Positions 24,462 to 33,041 of a stretch of DNA of 64,000 nt are shown in pieces. Below the pieces are notes generated by a model. It saw nothing but the letters and a program-made list of their open reading frames with translations. It did not search any database and had not been told where the DNA came from. The position numbers were made by a program, and so were the translations under genes. Each line of letters starts with the position of its first letter. Position 1 is the first letter of the stretch. Origin of the DNA: an uncultured Propionibacteriaceae bacterium (GTDB taxonomy: Bacteria > Actinomycetota > Actinomycetes > Propionibacteriales > Propionibacteriaceae); the NCBI GenBank assembly GCA_937926975.1, contig CALBCJ010000040.1, positions 1 to 64,000 on the forward strand, in the 5' to 3' direction.

Positions 24462-24612
24462 GGGCCTCCGGGCACGGCAGAGCCGGTCTGGCGCCCCGGG
24501 CTGCTGGCACCGGTGACTGGGAGGCTGATTCCCTGTAGGTACGGACAAGTACGGGCTCCCACCCCGCTGGAGAACCCGCTACCCTGAGCAGTTGAGAACC
24601 AGGGAGGGCCTA

Positions 24613-25062
24613 GTGGATTCGATCGTGGTGACGTGCGCAACCTGCCGGACGAAGAACGAGATCGGGCCGGAGGCCGAGCAGGCGCCCCGCTGCAGCCAGT
24701 GCGACACGTACTTGCCCTGGGTGACGACGGCGTGCGACCTTGACTTCAAGACTGTCGCCGACAGTAGCCAGATCGCTGTCTGCGTGGGCTTCTGGGGCAC
24801 CTTCGCCCCAGCCAGCCGGATCTTGCTCCCGTCGCTGGAACGGATCGCCGCAGAGTACGCCGGCCGGCTGAAGCTGGTCCGGGTCAACGTTGAGGACGGA
24901 CGCCGGGCCCAGTCCAAGTACGAGGCCCGGATGATCCCGACCACGATGGTGCTGTGGCACGGCGAGGAGATGGCGCGGCACACCGGGGCCCTGGAGCTGC
25001 CGGCGCTGCGCCGCTGGGTCGACCAGGCACTGGCGACCATCGCCTTCAGCGACGCGGGATGA
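24613..25062 (+). CDS. Thioredoxin-fold protein with zinc ribbon but no catalytic cysteines
   Basis: 149 residues organised like thioredoxin 2 (TrxC): an N-terminal zinc ribbon (CATCRTKNEI with CSQCDTYLPW) and a thioredoxin domain. At the active-site position, where WCGPC is expected, the sequence is FWGTFAPASRI, so both redox cysteines are replaced (by Ala and Ser). The cis-Pro loop MIPTTMVLW is intact. It therefore cannot be a dithiol oxidoreductase and is more likely a chaperone, adaptor or binding protein. GTG at 24613 is selected over the TTG at 24592 because AGGGAGGG (24600-24607) lies just upstream of it. Confidence 0.85.
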   Translation: MDSIVVTCATCRTKNEIGPEAEQAPRCSQCDTYLPWVTTACDLDFKTVADSSQIAVCVGFWGTFAPASRILLPSLERIAAEYAGRLKLVRVNVEDGRRAQSKYEARMIPTTMVLWHGEEMARHTGALELPALRRWVDQALATIAFSDAG

Positions 25063-25190
25063 TCACCGCGGGATGATCACGGGAGGCCTCTCCTCCGTCA
25101 GTCCGCTGCCGGCGCCCCAGGGCCGAGTGCGCCGTCTCGGCCCGGCCCGCGCCCGCACCTCGAGCGGCAGTCGCGACCTGGTCCACCCGT

Positions 25191-25302
25191 GCCCGGCACC
25201 CGCACAGCAGCGGGCCTAGCCCGGCACCCGCACAGCAGCGGGCCTAGCCCGACCTCCGCGTCTCTGACGGGCCGCTGGGCCCACCGGTGCCCGCTGCTGT
25301 GC
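25191..25302. repeat. Tandem and inverted copies of the intergenic repeat core
   Basis: A 28-bp unit is duplicated perfectly (25191-25218 and 25219-25246), each containing CGCACAGCAGCGGGCC. The second copy's GCACAGCAGCGGGC (25230-25243) pairs with GCCCGCTGCTGTGC (25289-25302) across 45 bases, the same geometry as at 22.1 kb. It lies between the thioredoxin-like gene and the AmmeMemoRadiSam operon. Confidence 0.75.
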
Positions 25303-25362
25303 TGAAGGGCTGTTCCTTTCCTGGTGAAGGTTCTAGGCTCGCCACAGGTGGGAGGTGGTCCG

Positions 25363-26142
25363 ATGACAGTCCGACCGCCCGCGGTGGCGGGCATGTTCTA
25401 CCCCGGTGACCCGCGACGGCTGCGGGCGATGGTGACCAGCCTGCTCGAGGCCGCCCCGGCCGAGGAGGCACCGCCGGCGCTGGGGTTCGTGGTCCCGCAC
25501 GCCGGGTACATCTACTCCGGCTCGACCGCGGCCCTCGCGTACGCCCAGCTGCGGGCCCACCCGCCGCGGCGGCTGCTGCTGCTAGGCCCGGCACACCGGG
25601 TCCGGCTGCGCGGGCTGGCGCTCTCCCCCGCCCAGCGTTTCGCGACCCCACTAGGGGAGATCCAGGTCGATGAGGGGCTGCGGGAGCGGCTCGCCAGCCA
25701 CAGCGTGGTCAGCGCCGAGGCGCACGCCGAGGAGCACTCCCTGGAGGTGCAGCTGCCGTTCCTGCAGGTGGTGGCGCCCGAGGCGACGGTGCTGCCGGTG
25801 GTGGTCGGCTCGGCCAGCCAGACCGAGGTGGCCGACGCGGTCGAGGCCGGCCTGGGCCCCGACCCGGACGGCACGCTGCTGCTGATCTCCAGCGACCTGT
25901 CCCACTACCACCCGTACGAGCAGGCCCGCCGGATCGACCAGGCCACGATCACCCAGATCACCGCCCGGGAACCGGTCGGCCACGAGCAGGCCTGCGGCGC
26001 GACCCCGCTCAACGGGGCCCTGGAGGTGGCCCGCCGCCGCGGCTGGCGGCTCTCGCTGCTCGGCGCCTGCAGCTCCGGCGACACCGCCGGTGACCACTCC
26101 CGGGTGGTCGGCTACGCCAGCGTCAGGATCGACCATGACTGA
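25363..26142 (+). CDS. amrB: AmmeMemoRadiSam system protein B (MEMO1 family)
   Basis: A 259-residue MEMO-fold protein, related to extradiol dioxygenases. Characteristic motifs are AVAGMFYPGDPRRLR at the start, FVVPHAGYIYSGSTAALAYA, LLGPAHRVRLRGLA, EEHSLEVQLPFLQ, LLISSDLSHYHPY and ACSSGDTAGD near the end. The His and Asp residues in these motifs form the metal-like pocket of the family. The ATG at 25363 follows GGGAGGTGG. It overlaps the next gene by 8 bases. The three-gene set MEMO-AMMECR1-radical SAM is widely conserved, but its substrate is unknown. Confidence 0.93.
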   Translation: MTVRPPAVAGMFYPGDPRRLRAMVTSLLEAAPAEEAPPALGFVVPHAGYIYSGSTAALAYAQLRAHPPRRLLLLGPAHRVRLRGLALSPAQRFATPLGEIQVDEGLRERLASHSVVSAEAHAEEHSLEVQLPFLQVVAPEATVLPVVVGSASQTEVADAVEAGLGPDPDGTLLLISSDLSHYHPYEQARRIDQATITQITAREPVGHEQACGATPLNGALEVARRRGWRLSLLGACSSGDTAGDHSRVVGYASVRIDHD

Positions 26143-26689
26143 CCTCCCCGCCGACGCCGGCCCGGTCCTGACGTCCCTGGCCAGGGCCGCGATCGCGCAG
26201 GCGCTCGGCCTGCCGGGCACGACCCCGCCGGGTGCGGACTGGCTGCACCAGCCCGGCGCCGCCTTCGTGACCCTGACCCAGTCCGGTGCCCTGCGCGGCT
26301 GCATCGGCTCGCTCACCGCGTACCGGCCGCTGGTCGAGGACGTCACCGCCAACGCGGTCAGCGCCGCCCGCCGCGACCCCCGCTTCCCGCCGCTCAGCGC
26401 CGACGAGCTGCCCCGGACCCAGGTCGAGGTGTCGGTGCTGTCGGCGCCCGAGCCGTACCCGGTGAGCAGCGAGCAGGACGCCCGGGACCGGCTGCGGCCC
26501 GGCATCGACGGGGTGGTCCTCAGCTTCGGCCGTCACCGGGGCACTTTCTTGCCGCAGGTCTGGGAGCAGCTGCCGCAGCCGCAGGACTTTCTCAACCACC
26601 TCAAGCGCAAGGCCGGGCTGCCCAGCGACTGGTGGGACGACGCGGTCCGTCTCGAGCGGTACACGGTGACCGCCTTCCACGAGTCATGA
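26135..26689 (+). CDS. amrA: AmmeMemoRadiSam system protein A (AMMECR1 domain)
   Basis: A 184-residue AMMECR1 protein. The diagnostic LRGCIGSL appears in QSGALRGCIGSLTAYRPL, followed by DPRFPPLSADEL, VEVSVLSAPEP and the C-terminal GTFLPQVWEQLPQ, DFLNHLKRKAGLP and WWDD. The ATG at 26135 overlaps the MEMO gene's stop; its own stop overlaps the radical SAM ATG (ATGA), so all three are translationally coupled. The molecular role is unknown; the conserved Cys in RGCIG suggests chemistry or binding linked to the radical enzyme. Confidence 0.93.
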   Translation: MTDLPADAGPVLTSLARAAIAQALGLPGTTPPGADWLHQPGAAFVTLTQSGALRGCIGSLTAYRPLVEDVTANAVSAARRDPRFPPLSADELPRTQVEVSVLSAPEPYPVSSEQDARDRLRPGIDGVVLSFGRHRGTFLPQVWEQLPQPQDFLNHLKRKAGLPSDWWDDAVRLERYTVTAFHES

Positions 26690-27744
26690 GCCAAGCCCGG
26701 TACTGGCACCGGCTCGATGACGGGCGCCTCCAGTGCGACCTGTGCCCCAGGCTGTGCCGGCTGCGGGACGGGCAGCGCGGCTTCTGCTTCGTCCGGGCCC
26801 GTCAGGGCGACGAGCTGGTGCTGACCACGTACGGGCGCTCGTCGGGCTTCTGCGTCGACCCGATCGAGAAGAAGCCGCTGGCGCACTTCTACCCCGGCTC
26901 GGCGGTGCTGTCGTTCGGGACCGCCGGGTGCAACCTCGGCTGCCGGTTCTGCCAGAACTGGGACATCAGCAAGGCCCGCGAGCAGGACCGGCTGCAGGCG
27001 TCCGCCTCGCCACGGGCGATCGCCGACACGGCCGTACGGATGGGCTGCCCGTCGGTGGCGTTCACGTACAACGACCCGGTGATCTTCGCCGAGTACGCGA
27101 TCGACACGGCGCTGGCCTGCCACGAGCAGGGCGTACGGACGGTGGCGGTCACCGCCGGGTACGTCACCGAGCAGCCGCGCCGCGACTTCTTCGCCGTGAT
27201 GGACGCCGCGAACGTGGACCTCAAGGGGTTCAGCGACGACTTCTACCGCCGGCTCACCGGCGCCAGCCTGCGGACCGTGCAGGAGACCCTGTGCTACCTG
27301 GTCCACGAGACGGGTGTCTGGCTGGAGCTCACCACCTTGCTGGTCCCCGGCCACAACGACTCGTCCGAGGAGATCAGCCGGATGTGCCGCTGGGTGGTCT
27401 CGGAGCTCGGCCCGGACGTCCCGCACCACTTCAGCGCCTTCCACCCGGCCTGGCGGATGCGTGATGTCCCCCGGACCCCGGCCTCGACCCTGGTACGGGC
27501 CCGCGAGACCGCTCTCGACGCTGGGATCCACCACGTCTACACCGGCAACGTCCACCACCGCGACGGTGACCGTACGACCTGCTCCGGCTGTGGCTCGGTG
27601 CTGATCGAGCGGGATTGGTACCAGCTGCTCAGCTACCGGCTCACCGCGGACGGCCGCTGCCCCGACTGCGGGCTCGCGCTGCCGGGCCGCTTCGCCGCGC
27701 GGCCCGGCAGCTTCGGCTCACGCCAGGTCCCGGTACGGGTCTGA
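26686..27744 (+). CDS. amrS: AmmeMemoRadiSam system radical SAM enzyme
   Basis: A 352-residue radical SAM protein. The [4Fe-4S] motif is CNLGCRFCQN (CxxxCxxC). Before it are four cysteines in CDLCPRLCRLRDGQRGFC, typical of this family. SAM-contact and barrel motifs follow (SVAFTYNDPVIFAEY, NVDLKGFSDDFYR, LVPGHNDS, HHFSAFHPAWRM). The C terminus has a rubredoxin-like zinc ribbon (CSGCG and CPDCG). It probably acts on an unknown substrate with the two coupled partners. A strong bidirectional hairpin follows. Confidence 0.93.
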   Translation: MSQARYWHRLDDGRLQCDLCPRLCRLRDGQRGFCFVRARQGDELVLTTYGRSSGFCVDPIEKKPLAHFYPGSAVLSFGTAGCNLGCRFCQNWDISKAREQDRLQASASPRAIADTAVRMGCPSVAFTYNDPVIFAEYAIDTALACHEQGVRTVAVTAGYVTEQPRRDFFAVMDAANVDLKGFSDDFYRRLTGASLRTVQETLCYLVHETGVWLELTTLLVPGHNDSSEEISRMCRWVVSELGPDVPHHFSAFHPAWRMRDVPRTPASTLVRARETALDAGIHHVYTGNVHHRDGDRTTCSGCGSVLIERDWYQLLSYRLTADGRCPDCGLALPGRFAARPGSFGSRQVPVRV

Positions 27745-27770
27745 GCTCCGACCAGGTGCGGGCGGTCGAC

Positions 27771-27799
27771 CTGGCTGCCGCTGTGCGGGCGGCAGCCAG
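27771..27799. terminator. Bidirectional hairpin terminator
   Basis: CTGGCTGCCG (27771-27780) pairs perfectly with CGGCAGCCAG (27790-27799) across nine bases, between the convergent radical SAM and surface-protein genes. Confidence 0.7.
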
Positions 27800-27808
27800 C
27801 CCCAGCCG

Positions 27809-29767
27809 TCAGGCGCGGCGTCGGCCCACGACCAGCAGCACAGTCCCGGCGGTGAGCAGGGCAGCGGCCAGGCCGACCTGCCACGGGGCGACCGGCGCAC
27901 CGGTCTGCGGCAGGGTCGGGGCCGGCGCAGCCGGGGTCAGAGTCGGGGTCGGGGTCGGCTCAGGAGCCGGGGTCGGGGCGGGCGGGACCGGCCGTACCGT
28001 GACCAGCGCGCCGGAGTCGTTGTCCGTCGCCGACAGCGCGGGGTCGGTGCCGGGCGCCGGAACCACGAGCGGGTCGGTCTCGGCACGGTCGGTTGCCGCC
28101 GGGGACACGTACGCGATGTTGCGGATCTCGCCGAGGGTAGTCACCCGGACCCGTACGGTGACCGGCTCGCCGGCGGCACCGCCGGCCAAGGGCGCCTGCG
28201 CGGTGCAGGTCAGGGCGGCGCAGGTGTACCCGGGCCCGGACATCGACACCAGCTCCATCCCGTCCGGCAGCACCTCGGTCACCGACCAGCCGGCGACGGC
28301 GGCCGTGTTCCCCGTGTTGCGGGGGGTGAGGTGGTACTCGACCTCGCTCCCGAGGACCGGGTCAGCCGCACCCACGACGGTCTTGGCCAGGGCCAGGTTC
28401 ATGGTCTCGGGCACGCCGGTCGCCCAGTAGTCGTCGCTGGCGTCGATCTTCTGGTTGCCCTCGGCTGACACCGTGGCCCGGTCGTGGTGCGCCCCGATCA
28501 CGCCGGTCAGGTCCGCGGTGCAGGTGAAGCTCGCTCCGGACGCCATGGGCCCTGCCCAGGCAGAACCCGCCGCCGGCCCCCCAGCCGAGGTGAAGTCGCA
28601 GGTCAGACCGCTCACCCGGCCCGTACCGGCGACCAGCTCGTCGGTCACCGTGATGTTGCGCAGGCTGGTGGAGCCGGTGTTGCGCACCGTGAGAGCGAGC
28701 CGCGTCTCGCCGGTGGGGAGGGAAGCAGCATCGGCCTGGGTGTCTGCGGCGTTGCCGTCCTGGTCGGCCTTGGTGATCTGGATGACGTCATTGGTGGAGA
28801 TGCCGCCCGTCAGGGTCGAGGTCACCGTCGGGCTGAACCTCCCGACCTCCCCGCCGACCGTCATCGTGGCGCTGTTGCGGTACGTGACCCCGCCCACGCC
28901 TCCCGGCTGGGTGGCGGACGCGACCAGGGCCACCTCCAGGCTCTCGTTGGTGGCCAGGGAGGACGTGTTCACCGTCATCTGCAGCGACCCTGGCGAGCAC
29001 GCGAAGGAGGTGATCATGGCCTTGACCACCGGGTCCTGCCAGCCGTTGCGGATGCGGCGGGTGCCGTTGGCGTACGTGATGACCCGCAGGTCGCTGAAGT
29101 CGCTCATCCGGGTGCACGCCCATGCCCAGTTGGGGCCGGCAGGGTCGTCGATCACGACCTGGGCTCCCGGGTGGATCTTGGTCTGGAAGCGCCAGGTCAG
29201 GCAGGCGTCGGGGTTCTGGCGGCACTCGTCACTGGCCACGTTGAACCAGCCGTTCTTGCCCGAGACCTGGGGGGCGATGATGGTGGCCGGCTTCACCACC
29301 AGCGGCCCCCGGGTGATGGTCTGGGCGCCGTTGATGACGTACCTCAGGGGGTAGCTGCCGGCCGGGGTGCTTCCGCTGGTTCCGCTGAAGCTGGCCACCA
29401 GGCAGAGGTTGTTCTCGGCTGCGCCCTCGGCGGTCAGGGTGAACGTGGCCCGCGACTGGTTCAGGGCCACCGTGTACATCACGGCCCCGCCGGGGTTCTT
29501 CACCGTGAAGGCGGACGGCCAGCTCCCCAGCTCCGACGGCAGGTCCAGGGTGAAGGTGTCGCCGGCCACGGCGGTGTTGGGGGTGCAGAAGTTGATCGTC
29601 GTGGTCACCGCCTCCTGCCAGCCGTACGTGACCTCGGTCGGGTCCACCGCGATCGTCAGGTTGGTGACCGGGATCTCGGCTGCGTGCGCCGACGGGGTGG
29701 AGGCTGGGGACACCAGCCCCAGCACCAGCCCTGCTGCTGCCACGAGTGCCAGCCATCTCTTACCCAC
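27809..29767 (-). CDS. LPQTG-anchored surface protein with DUF11 repeats
   Basis: A 652-residue cell-wall protein. The signal peptide (residues 1-29, ending AHA) leads to an N-terminal beta-sandwich region like adhesin Ig folds (VTYGWQEAVTTTINFCTP onward). Two DUF11-type modules follow, each with TxTDELV/VTEVLPDG-like turns (RNITVTDELVAGTGRV; AGWSVTEVLPDGMELV). A Pro/Thr spacer precedes LPQTG, a membrane helix and RRRA, the sortase sorting signal. GTG at 29767 is chosen because AGAAGAGG lies 5-8 bases before it and the signal peptide starts there. A role in adhesion or aerial structure is possible; the ligand is unknown. Confidence 0.88.
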   Translation of the reverse strand: MGKRWLALVAAAGLVLGLVSPASTPSAHAAEIPVTNLTIAVDPTEVTYGWQEAVTTTINFCTPNTAVAGDTFTLDLPSELGSWPSAFTVKNPGGAVMYTVALNQSRATFTLTAEGAAENNLCLVASFSGTSGSTPAGSYPLRYVINGAQTITRGPLVVKPATIIAPQVSGKNGWFNVASDECRQNPDACLTWRFQTKIHPGAQVVIDDPAGPNWAWACTRMSDFSDLRVITYANGTRRIRNGWQDPVVKAMITSFACSPGSLQMTVNTSSLATNESLEVALVASATQPGGVGGVTYRNSATMTVGGEVGRFSPTVTSTLTGGISTNDVIQITKADQDGNAADTQADAASLPTGETRLALTVRNTGSTSLRNITVTDELVAGTGRVSGLTCDFTSAGGPAAGSAWAGPMASGASFTCTADLTGVIGAHHDRATVSAEGNQKIDASDDYWATGVPETMNLALAKTVVGAADPVLGSEVEYHLTPRNTGNTAAVAGWSVTEVLPDGMELVSMSGPGYTCAALTCTAQAPLAGGAAGEPVTVRVRVTTLGEIRNIAYVSPAATDRAETDPLVVPAPGTDPALSATDNDSGALVTVRPVPPAPTPAPEPTPTPTLTPAAPAPTLPQTGAPVAPWQVGLAAALLTAGTVLLVVGRRRA

Positions 29768-29827
29768 AGTGTGCCTCTTCTCATCCTGGGGCTGACCGTC
29801 AGCACCCCCCAGAGCACCGGCTGACAC

Positions 29828-30209
29828 AAGCGTCAGACCGGCGACCTCCCACTTTCCCGGGACACTCTAGCGGCGCCGGGACTGACGAGCACATTCAGTC
29901 TTGACGACTGGTACCGGCAGAGGGCGAGCGGCTACTCGCCCCGGCGTCCCTGGCCACCCGGACGGGCCGTGGTCCCTCAGCAGTCGCGGGTCGTCGACCT
30001 GCTGGCCCCGCGGCTGTGGTCAAGCTACCTGCGGGCAGCACGAGGCACGAGCGTCGCGCGAGCCTGCTGAGCCGCTGCGCTGGCCGTCCTGGCTGGGGCC
30101 GCCCTGGCTGGGGCCACCTCATCGCCAGCCTCCAGGGGTGACACTCGTCACCTGAACCCGGTGACAGTGCTCAGTACCCCGGCGGGCAGCCTGGCTGGAC
30201 GCTGACGGC
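29828..30209. other. Divergent intergenic region with operator-like palindrome
   Basis: GGTGAC (30137-30142) and GTCACC (30147-30152) form a palindrome with a four-base centre; a further GGTGACAG half lies at 30160. It is upstream of the ABC exporter-kinase-regulator operon and may bind its LuxR-type regulator. On the minus strand, TAGAGT near 29869 could be the -10 of the surface-protein gene. A 15-base direct repeat (CCTGGCTGGGGCC) occurs twice near 30090. No gene is supported. Confidence 0.45.
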
Positions 30210-31115
30210 ATGAGCACTTCGCACACTGCTGTCGACGTACGCGGACTGGTCAAGAGCTTCGGGTCGGTACGGGCGGTCGACGGGGTCGGCCTGCGGGCCG
30301 AGCCGGGCGAGATCGTCGCCTTCCTCGGGCCCAACGGCGCCGGCAAGTCCACGACTCTCGACGTGGTCCTCGGCTTCACCGAGCCCGACGCCGGCACCGT
30401 ACGGACGCTCGGGATGGCACCGCAGCAGGCCGCCCGCAGCCTGCGGACCAGCGCGATCCTGCAGGACGGCGGGCTGCTGCCCGACTACCGCGTCGGCCAG
30501 ACCATCCAGGTAGTCGCCGCGATGCGCGGCGCCACCGGGGACGTCGACGCTGTGGTCGAGCTGACCGGGATGGGCTCCCTGCTGGGCCGCAAGGTCTCCC
30601 GCTGCTCCGGTGGGGAGCGGCAGCGGCTGCGGCTAGCGCTGGCGCTGCTCGGCAACCCTGACCTGATGGTCCTCGACGAGCCGACCGCCGGCATGGACGT
30701 CACCGCCCGCCGGGACTTCTGGGCCGCGGTCCGCGGCCGGGCCGCCTCCGACAAGACCGTCGTGTTCGCGACCCACTACCTGCAGGAGGCCTCCGACTTC
30801 GCCGACCGGATCGTGATCATCAGCCACGGCCGGGTCGTCGCGTCTGGCTCGGTCGACGAGGTCCGCGCGCTCGGCGAGGGGACCCTCGTGAGCGTCACCT
30901 GGCCGGGACTGGCCGGCCCCGACGAGGTCACCCGGGTCCTGGCCCCGGTCGCCGGCTCGGTCCGTACCTGCGAGGTCCGCGGGGAGCACGTCGAGGTCCG
31001 TACTACCAGCCCGGACGAGGTCGCCCGGCTCCTGCTCACCACCGGAGCCCACCGGCTGGGGGTCACCCCCCTCAGCCTCGACGACGTCTTCGCTGACCTG
31101 GTCGACGCCGCCTGA
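30210..31115 (+). CDS. ABC exporter ATP-binding protein
   Basis: A 301-residue ATPase of the drug/lipid-exporter (DrrA/CcmA) class. Walker A is GPNGAGKSTT, the Q loop is AILQDGG, the signature is RCSGGERQRL, Walker B is LMVLDEPTAGMD and the switch His is in FATHYLQEA. The C-terminal 85 residues form the regulatory extension common in this class (ending LSLDDVFADLV). It is the first gene of a four-gene operon with a permease and a DesK/DesR-like pair. That layout resembles the bacterial lnrLMN/yvfRSTU antibiotic-response exporters. Confidence 0.9.
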   Translation: MSTSHTAVDVRGLVKSFGSVRAVDGVGLRAEPGEIVAFLGPNGAGKSTTLDVVLGFTEPDAGTVRTLGMAPQQAARSLRTSAILQDGGLLPDYRVGQTIQVVAAMRGATGDVDAVVELTGMGSLLGRKVSRCSGGERQRLRLALALLGNPDLMVLDEPTAGMDVTARRDFWAAVRGRAASDKTVVFATHYLQEASDFADRIVIISHGRVVASGSVDEVRALGEGTLVSVTWPGLAGPDEVTRVLAPVAGSVRTCEVRGEHVEVRTTSPDEVARLLLTTGAHRLGVTPLSLDDVFADLVDAA

Positions 31116-31127
31116 CAAGGAGAAACC

Positions 31128-31925
31128 ATGACTACCACCGCTGTTTCGGCCGGCTCGGAGCGGGCCCGGCTGCTGCCGTACGCGCTCGCCGAGCTGCGCA
31201 CCACGCTCTCCTCCCCCGACATGATCCTGTTCACGACCGTGCTACCGCTCGGGCTGTACCTGTTCTTCGGTGCCCTGTCCGACTACCGCGACGAGCCGGT
31301 CGGGCACGGCAACATCGCCTCGTACACGATGGTCTGTATGTCGGTCTTCTCGGTGTCGATGGTCGCCACCGCGGTCGCCGGCGGCTCGGCTGTCGAGCTG
31401 GCCGGCGGCTGGGGCCGGCAGATGTCGCTGACGCCGTGGGGGGTGCGCGGCTACTACCTGGTCAAGACCCTCTGTGCCCTGCTGGTGTCGCTGGTGCCGC
31501 TGAGCGTGATCTTCGTCGCCGGCTGGCTGACCGGCGCGCGCTGCGGCAGCCTGGGGGTCTGGGCCGCCTCGTACCTGGCGTGCCTGCTGCCGGCGCTGCC
31601 GTTCTCCCTGTACGGGCTGGCCGCCGGGATGTGGTTCCGCAGCAACCAGGCGGTTGGGACGGCGACCGCCTCGCTGTCGCTGTGGGGGTTCTTGTCGAAC
31701 ACCTTCATGCCGCTGGGTGGGGTGCTGTTCCAGGTCTCGCACCTCGCTCCCCTGTACGGCTGCGGGATGCTGGCGCTGCGCCCGCTGCTGGGGGACAGCG
31801 TCATCACCAGCGACGGGCTGGTCACCGAGCCGCTGTGGCTGCCGCTGGCTAACCTCACCGCATGGACGCTGCTGCTCGCCCTGGTCTGCCTGGTCTCGCG
31901 GCGCCGGGCGATGGCGCGCCGGTGA
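31128..31925 (+). CDS. ABC-2 type exporter permease
   Basis: A 265-residue integral membrane protein with six hydrophobic segments. The N terminus carries LLPYALAELRTTLSSPDMIL before the first helix, followed by MTPWGVRGYYLVK-like (LTPWGVRGYYLVKTLC) coupling loop and a final pair of helices. It is typical of the ABC-2 family that pairs with the preceding ATPase. AAGGAGAAACC precedes the ATG. Its stop overlaps the kinase GTG (GTGA). Confidence 0.87.
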   Translation: MTTTAVSAGSERARLLPYALAELRTTLSSPDMILFTTVLPLGLYLFFGALSDYRDEPVGHGNIASYTMVCMSVFSVSMVATAVAGGSAVELAGGWGRQMSLTPWGVRGYYLVKTLCALLVSLVPLSVIFVAGWLTGARCGSLGVWAASYLACLLPALPFSLYGLAAGMWFRSNQAVGTATASLSLWGFLSNTFMPLGGVLFQVSHLAPLYGCGMLALRPLLGDSVITSDGLVTEPLWLPLANLTAWTLLLALVCLVSRRRAMARR

Positions 31926-32998
31926 GCCGCCGGTTCGACTGGTACGCCAGCCTCTGGGTGGTCTTTCTGCTGTTCCCCCTCGGGTTCCTGCTAGCCGGGC
32001 CGTACCCCCTGTGGGTGAAGACCGTCGGCAGTGTCGGCACGGTAGCGTTCGCGGTCGACTACCTGGTCGAGGTGAACCGGCTGTTCTCCCTCAGCGACCT
32101 GCCTGACGGCCTGGTCGAGAACCAGTGGCCTCCGCTGGGGCCCCTGCTGCGGCTGCTGGTGTGCGCCGGGGTCGCTGCCGTCGCCATGACCTGGATGGCG
32201 GTGGTCTTCGTCCCGTACCTTGCGGCGCTGGTCCTGTTCACCACCCAGGTCCGTACCGGTGTCACCGTGGCGCTTCTGCTCAGCGCGGGCTCCGCCACGG
32301 CCGGGCTGGTCGACAACCCGGCGGCCTGGCTCGTCGTGATCGCCGCCGTGGCCCCGACGCTCTTCGTGGTCATCTCCCGGCTGAAGGAGGACGAGGAGCT
32401 GCGCTACCACCGGCTGGCCCGCGCCCAGTCGGCACTCGTCGAGCGGGAGGAGATCGCCCGTGATGTCCATGACCTGCTGGGCCACTCCCTGACCGTGCTG
32501 ACTCTGAAGGCAGAGGTGGCGGCCACCCTCGTCGACCGCGACCCCCAGGCCGCCAAGCGAGAGCTGGGTGAGGTGGTCGACCTGTCCCGCAAGGCCCTGG
32601 CCGACATCCGCGCCACGGTCACCCGGCTGCGGGCACCCGACCTCGCCAGCCAGGTCGAGGCCACCCGTACCGGATTCGCGGCGGCCGGGATCCAGGCGAC
32701 CATCACCGGTGAGGTCAGCGCCGTACCACTGCCGCAGCGCGAGCTGCTGGCCTGGGCCCTGCGGGAGGCGACCACCAACATCCTGCGCCACGCCGACGCG
32801 ACCAGCGCGGACGTCCAGGTCCGGCCCGGTCGGCTGGTGGTCGTCGACAACGGCCGCGGCACCGACGCCGGCCCCGGCAACGGGCTCACTGGCCTGCGGG
32901 CCCGCGTACGGGCGGCCGGGGGCGACCTGGTCCTGACCAGTCCCGCGCCGAGGCCCCTGCCCGGCGGGCCCGGGACCGAGCTGGAGGTGACGCTGTGA
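31922..32998 (+). CDS. Sensor histidine kinase (DesK/HisKA_3 type)
   Basis: A 358-residue kinase with four or five membrane helices in the first 150 residues and no extracellular domain. The phosphoacceptor motif is EREEIARDVHDLLGHSLTVL. The ATPase domain has LREATTNILRHADAT (N box), VVDNGRGTDAG (G1) and NGLTGLRARV (G2). GTG at 31922 overlaps the permease stop by four bases. It probably senses exporter status or membrane/antibiotic stress and phosphorylates the next gene's product. Confidence 0.9.
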   Translation: MSRRFDWYASLWVVFLLFPLGFLLAGPYPLWVKTVGSVGTVAFAVDYLVEVNRLFSLSDLPDGLVENQWPPLGPLLRLLVCAGVAAVAMTWMAVVFVPYLAALVLFTTQVRTGVTVALLLSAGSATAGLVDNPAAWLVVIAAVAPTLFVVISRLKEDEELRYHRLARAQSALVEREEIARDVHDLLGHSLTVLTLKAEVAATLVDRDPQAAKRELGEVVDLSRKALADIRATVTRLRAPDLASQVEATRTGFAAAGIQATITGEVSAVPLPQRELLAWALREATTNILRHADATSADVQVRPGRLVVVDNGRGTDAGPGNGLTGLRARVRAAGGDLVLTSPAPRPLPGGPGTELEVTL

Positions 32999-33041
32999 GT
33001 CCTGCCCACGCCCGGCACCGGCGACCCAAGGAGGTCCGACT

